Positions 61,550 to 64,000 of a stretch of 64,000 bases of DNA are shown here, in pieces (position 1 is the stretch's first letter; each line of letters begins with the position of its first letter). The notes under the pieces are model-generated. The model saw only the letters and a program-made list of their open reading frames with translations. It was not told where the DNA came from and made no database searches. The DNA comes from Roseicella aerolata. GTDB taxonomy: Bacteria; Pseudomonadota; Alphaproteobacteria; Acetobacterales; Acetobacteraceae. The stretch covers positions 1 through 64,000 of the forward strand of contig NZ_JAJAQI010000007.1 of NCBI RefSeq assembly GCF_020523605.1, written 5' to 3'. Both the position numbers and the translations under genes were made by a program.

Positions 61550-62239
61550 TCAGCGCGCGCTCGGGTCGTGCAGCATCTTGAAGCCGGTCTTCGCCAGGAT
61601 GCACAGGTCGAGAAGCAAGGAGCTGGAGGCGATGTACTCGATGTCGTAGCGGACCCGCTGGGCGAGATGCTCGATCGTGTCGGCCGGGCCGCGGTATCCC
61701 TTGATCTGCGCAAGGCCGGTGATGCCGGGCTTGGCGCGGTAGCGCTGGAAATAGGCGGGCACCGCCTCCGCATTCGGGCGTCCCTCGACGGTCATGCCGA
61801 GCGCATGCGGCCGTGGCCCGACCAGGGACATCTCGCCGCGCACGACGTTCAGCAACTGCGGTAGTTCATCCAGGCTGGTCCTGCGCAGGACATGCCCGAC
61901 CGGCGTCACGCGGGGGTCGTTCCGTTCGGTCTGCCGCGCCGCGAGACGGTCCTCGCACTCCACTCGCATCGTACGAAACTTGAAGACGCGGATCACCGAG
62001 CCGTTCTGACCCCAACGGTCCTGCACGAAGAGAACGGGACCAGCGCTCGAGAGCTTCACGGCGGCAGCCACGGCCAGCAGAACGGGCGAAAGCAGGACGA
62101 GCAGAACCAGCCCCAGAAGGAAGTCGAACACATCCTTCGGGGTGAAAAAGAGGCCGTTCCAGGCGGAACGCCGGCCGTCACCGGCGGGGCCGAAATTGCC
62201 AGCGCCGTCCATTGCAAGGGAAGTGGTATCGGATGCCAT
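61550..62239 (-). CDS. priming sugar-phosphate transferase (WcaJ/ExoY/GumD-like)
   Basis: A 229-residue undecaprenyl-phosphate sugar-phosphotransferase. One membrane region is at about 36-60 ([20 protein letters not shown]). The catalytic core has [30 protein letters not shown] and [12 protein letters not shown], and ends [15 protein letters not shown]. Lacking the N-terminal four-helix part, it is the short ExoY/PglC-like form. It starts repeat-unit assembly by loading the first sugar phosphate. Its start is 259 bases from the divergent regulator at 62499; the shared motif at 62308 lies upstream. Confidence 0.92.
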   Translation of the reverse strand: MASDTTSLAMDGAGNFGPAGDGRRSAWNGLFFTPKDVFDFLLGLVLLVLLSPVLLAVAAAVKLSSAGPVLFVQDRWGQNGSVIRVFKFRTMRVECEDRLAARQTERNDPRVTPVGHVLRRTSLDELPQLLNVVRGEMSLVGPRPHALGMTVEGRPNAEAVPAYFQRYRAKPGITGLAQIKGYRGPADTIEHLAQRVRYDIEYIASSSLLLDLCILAKTGFKMLHDPSAR

Positions 62240-62307
62240 TGAAATCGCCCTCGGCTCGCCATGGCCGAGGGAGAGCAGCGGCTCCGCATCGGCTTCGATG
62301 GAAGCGG

Positions 62308-62339
62308 GTCTAGGGCGCCAACCTTAGGTCAGCCTGACG
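62308..62339 (-). promoter_or_regulatory. motif shared with the acyltransferase upstream region
   Basis: On the minus strand, GGCTGACCTAAG, 9 bases, then CTAGACCC, with an upstream CGTCAG half-repeat at 11-base pitch. It is the twin of the motif at 55323 with identical internal spacing. It lies about 70-100 bases upstream of the priming transferase start, in a spacer shared with an OmpR-family gene. Confidence 0.5.
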
Positions 62340-62498
62340 CGCTGCTTGCCGCTGCGGAACATCAGGACAGGTTGTCGGCCATGCCTGGCCTTCCGTTGCG
62401 GCGATGCGGGCAGAACGGAACCAACGGCGCAGGGCGCCGTTTCGGTGCCTTCGTCGGTGCTCGTTGTCATCATATGCCGGGATGGACCGTCGCGCCGC

Positions 62499-63200
62499 AT
62501 GCGTGTGCTCTATATCGAAGACGACGATGTCCTGGCCCGCCTCGTGCAACTCGGCCTCAGGCGCACCGGGCTTGCAGTCGATCACGCGGCGACGGCCGAG
62601 GAAGGATTGTCGGCACTCGACAGCATCGCCTATGACGCGGTGGTGCTGGACCTCACCCTGCCGGATGCCGATGGGCTGACCGTCCTCAGGCAGCTCCGGG
62701 CGCGACGAAACACCACGCCGGTGTTGATCCTGTCAGCGCGGAACAGGATGACCCAGCGGGTCGCCGGCCTTGATGCGGGGGCGGACGATTACCTGCCGAA
62801 GCCATTCGAGGTGCCAGAGCTCGCGGCCCGGCTGCGTGCGCTCGCACGACGGCCAAGAACCCTCATCGGCGCCGAGCTGACCTGTGCCAACCTGACTTAC
62901 ATCCCTGCCGAGCACACCATGCGGGTCGGCGGAAATTCCATCCCGCTGCCACGTCGGGAAGCATCGGTCCTGGAGATCCTGATGCGCAATGCCGGGCGCC
63001 CCGTCAGCAAGCCCATACTGGAAGAGAGACTCTACGCCTTCGGGGAGGAAGTGGCCTCGAACGCCGTCGAGGTGCACATCCACCACCTGCGGAAGCGGCT
63101 GGCTGCGGCAGGCGTGACCGCGAGGATCGAGACACGGCGCGGCACCGGGTACCTGATCGCCGCGGCAGGGCCGGGCGTCGCGCCGGGGCGGGACGCCTAG
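62499..63200 (+). CDS. OmpR/PhoB-family response regulator
   Basis: A 233-residue regulator from ATG 62499 (MRVLYIEDDDVLARLVQLGL). Receiver: acidic E7/D8/D9, phospho-acceptor D51, K101. The C-terminal winged helix at about 130-225 includes VLEILMRNAGRPVSKPILEE and EVHIHHLRKRLAAAG, and ends RGTGYLI. It is divergent from the exopolysaccharide operon, so it is a good candidate for its regulator through the CCTAAG motif; that is inference. Its kinase may be the GAF protein that follows. Confidence 0.92.
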   Translation: MRVLYIEDDDVLARLVQLGLRRTGLAVDHAATAEEGLSALDSIAYDAVVLDLTLPDADGLTVLRQLRARRNTTPVLILSARNRMTQRVAGLDAGADDYLPKPFEVPELAARLRALARRPRTLIGAELTCANLTYIPAEHTMRVGGNSIPLPRREASVLEILMRNAGRPVSKPILEERLYAFGEEVASNAVEVHIHHLRKRLAAAGVTARIETRRGTGYLIAAAGPGVAPGRDA

Positions 63201-63411
63201 CAGGCCAGGCGAGGCGGACGGCCCCGCTCCGGCCCTGGCTGGTCAGGCATCCCGGCCAGCCCCTCCCCTCATCCGCCGGGGAAACGCGCCGGGTCTTGCC
63301 AGCCTGCCGTCCCCGGGCATCCGCCCCCGGCCTTCCCTGGCGCAGCGTGCAATCCGGTGACGCAGTCGGGCGTTGACCATCTCCCGCTCCGAACCTGCAC
63401 CTGGTGACATC

Positions 63412-64000
63412 GTGCCACTCTCAGACCCGCCCCGGCACCCTGGCCCCGCGCCGATCCCCGGAGGCGAGGCCGAGCGGCTCGCCGCCCTGCACGAACTCGA
63501 CATCCTGGATACGCCGCCGGAGAGCGCCTTCGACCGCATCGTCGATCTCGCCGTGGACATCTTCCACGTGCCGGTCGCCCTGATCTCGCTCGTCGACTCC
63601 GGTCGGCAATGGTTCAAGGCGAAGCGCGGCTGGGACATCGAGGAGACGGCCCGCGACGTCGCCTTCTGCGCGCATGCCATCCTGACCGACGGCGTTTGCC
63701 TCGTGCCCGATGCACTGCACGACGAACGCTTCCGCGCGAACCCGTTCGTCGGGCAGGGGCCGAGGATCCGCTTCTACGCTGGCGCGCCGCTCAGGACCGC
63801 CGAAGGCCACAGGATCGGCACGCTTTGCATCATCGATACCAGGCCACGCGACGATTTCGGCGAGGTCGGGCGCGCCATCCTCGAGCGCCTCGCCGCACTG
63901 GTGATGGACGAGTTCGAATTGCGGAAGGCACGTGTGCGCCTCAGGGAGAAGCGCGGGCGGCTCGAGCGGCAGGCGGCCGAACTCGCAGCTGCCAGCGCCG
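63412..64000 (+). CDS. GAF-domain protein, probable sensor kinase, cut by window edge
   Basis: The frame runs from a GTG at 63412 (or a TTG at 63373) to the right edge, 196 codons so far. Residues about 18-165 form a GAF domain of the kind fused to signalling enzymes: AALHELDILDTPPESAFDRI, DVAFCAHAILTDGVCLVPDA, FYAGAPLRTAEGHRIGTLCI. A charged coiled coil begins at the edge (RLREKRGRLERQAAELAA), as expected before a histidine kinase or cyclase output. It is 211 bases behind the OmpR-type gene on the same strand. Confidence 0.8.
   Translation, partial: MPLSDPPRHPGPAPIPGGEAERLAALHELDILDTPPESAFDRIVDLAVDIFHVPVALISLVDSGRQWFKAKRGWDIEETARDVAFCAHAILTDGVCLVPDALHDERFRANPFVGQGPRIRFYAGAPLRTAEGHRIGTLCIIDTRPRDDFGEVGRAILERLAALVMDEFELRKARVRLREKRGRLERQAAELAAASA

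Overview
The window is about 70% GC DNA from an alphaproteobacterium, most likely an Acetobacteraceae member of the Roseomonas type. The pointers are tripartite tricarboxylate (Bug/Tct) transport genes, an IalB-type protein beside rlmN, a gum/acetan-like exopolysaccharide locus, and dense 4-base ATGA/GTGA gene overlaps. No rRNA or tRNA gene was recognised. The only mobile-element hint is a possible transposase start cut by the left edge.

Layout. 0.2-3.4 kb: arginine/ornithine catabolism (rocD and an arginine-deiminase-fold hydrolase) with a divergent Lrp/AsnC regulator. 4.0-4.7 kb: mtgA. 4.9-12.0 kb: an eight-gene Mrp-type cation/proton antiporter operon with three NuoL/M/N-like subunits, no full-length MrpA, and a fused MrpA-tail/MrpB protein. 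12.2-14.7 kb: ExoD-family protein, AI-2E-type permease and a small secreted Gln-rich repeat protein. 15-17 kb: TctA/TctB permease; 17-18 kb: PRC-barrel protein. 18.2-21.2 kb: a sensor kinase and an NtrC-like regulator that lacks the sigma-54 contact motif. 21.2-23.3 kb: argH with a small lipoprotein, and tlpA divergent from argH with one base between start codons.

23.4-24.9 kb is a clearly lower-GC island with DnaA-box-like sites, repeated CTCTCGA motifs and two small DNA-binding-type genes. 24.9-32.8 kb is mixed: MaoC-fold enzymes, an MFS exporter, SemiSWEET, a Bug receptor, rlmN/ialB, a methyltransferase and a DUF218 protein. 32.9-41.7 kb looks catabolic: Baeyer-Villiger monooxygenase, LLM flavin oxidoreductase, two beta-lactamase-fold esterases, metallo-hydrolase, thiolase-like protein and Zn-ribbon partner. 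Together these could oxidise a ketone to an ester or lactone and hydrolyse it.

41.8-46.7 kb encodes a PAS hybrid histidine kinase and an unusual SARP-receiver-TolB/TPR regulator. 46.9-51.2 kb has two flavoproteins, an OsmC protein and a two-domain sulfurtransferase. 51.9-62.2 kb is the exopolysaccharide locus: a WecG-like glycosyltransferase fused in frame to a GH5 glycanase, an acyltransferase, flippase, GT32 transferase, polymerase, GumC/BY-kinase and priming sugar transferase. An OmpR-type regulator and the start of a GAF-domain protein follow.

A dispersed, roughly 100-bp bipartite palindromic repeat occurs in intergenic positions across the window. In at least three places its ends coincide with the stop codon of a neighbouring gene.
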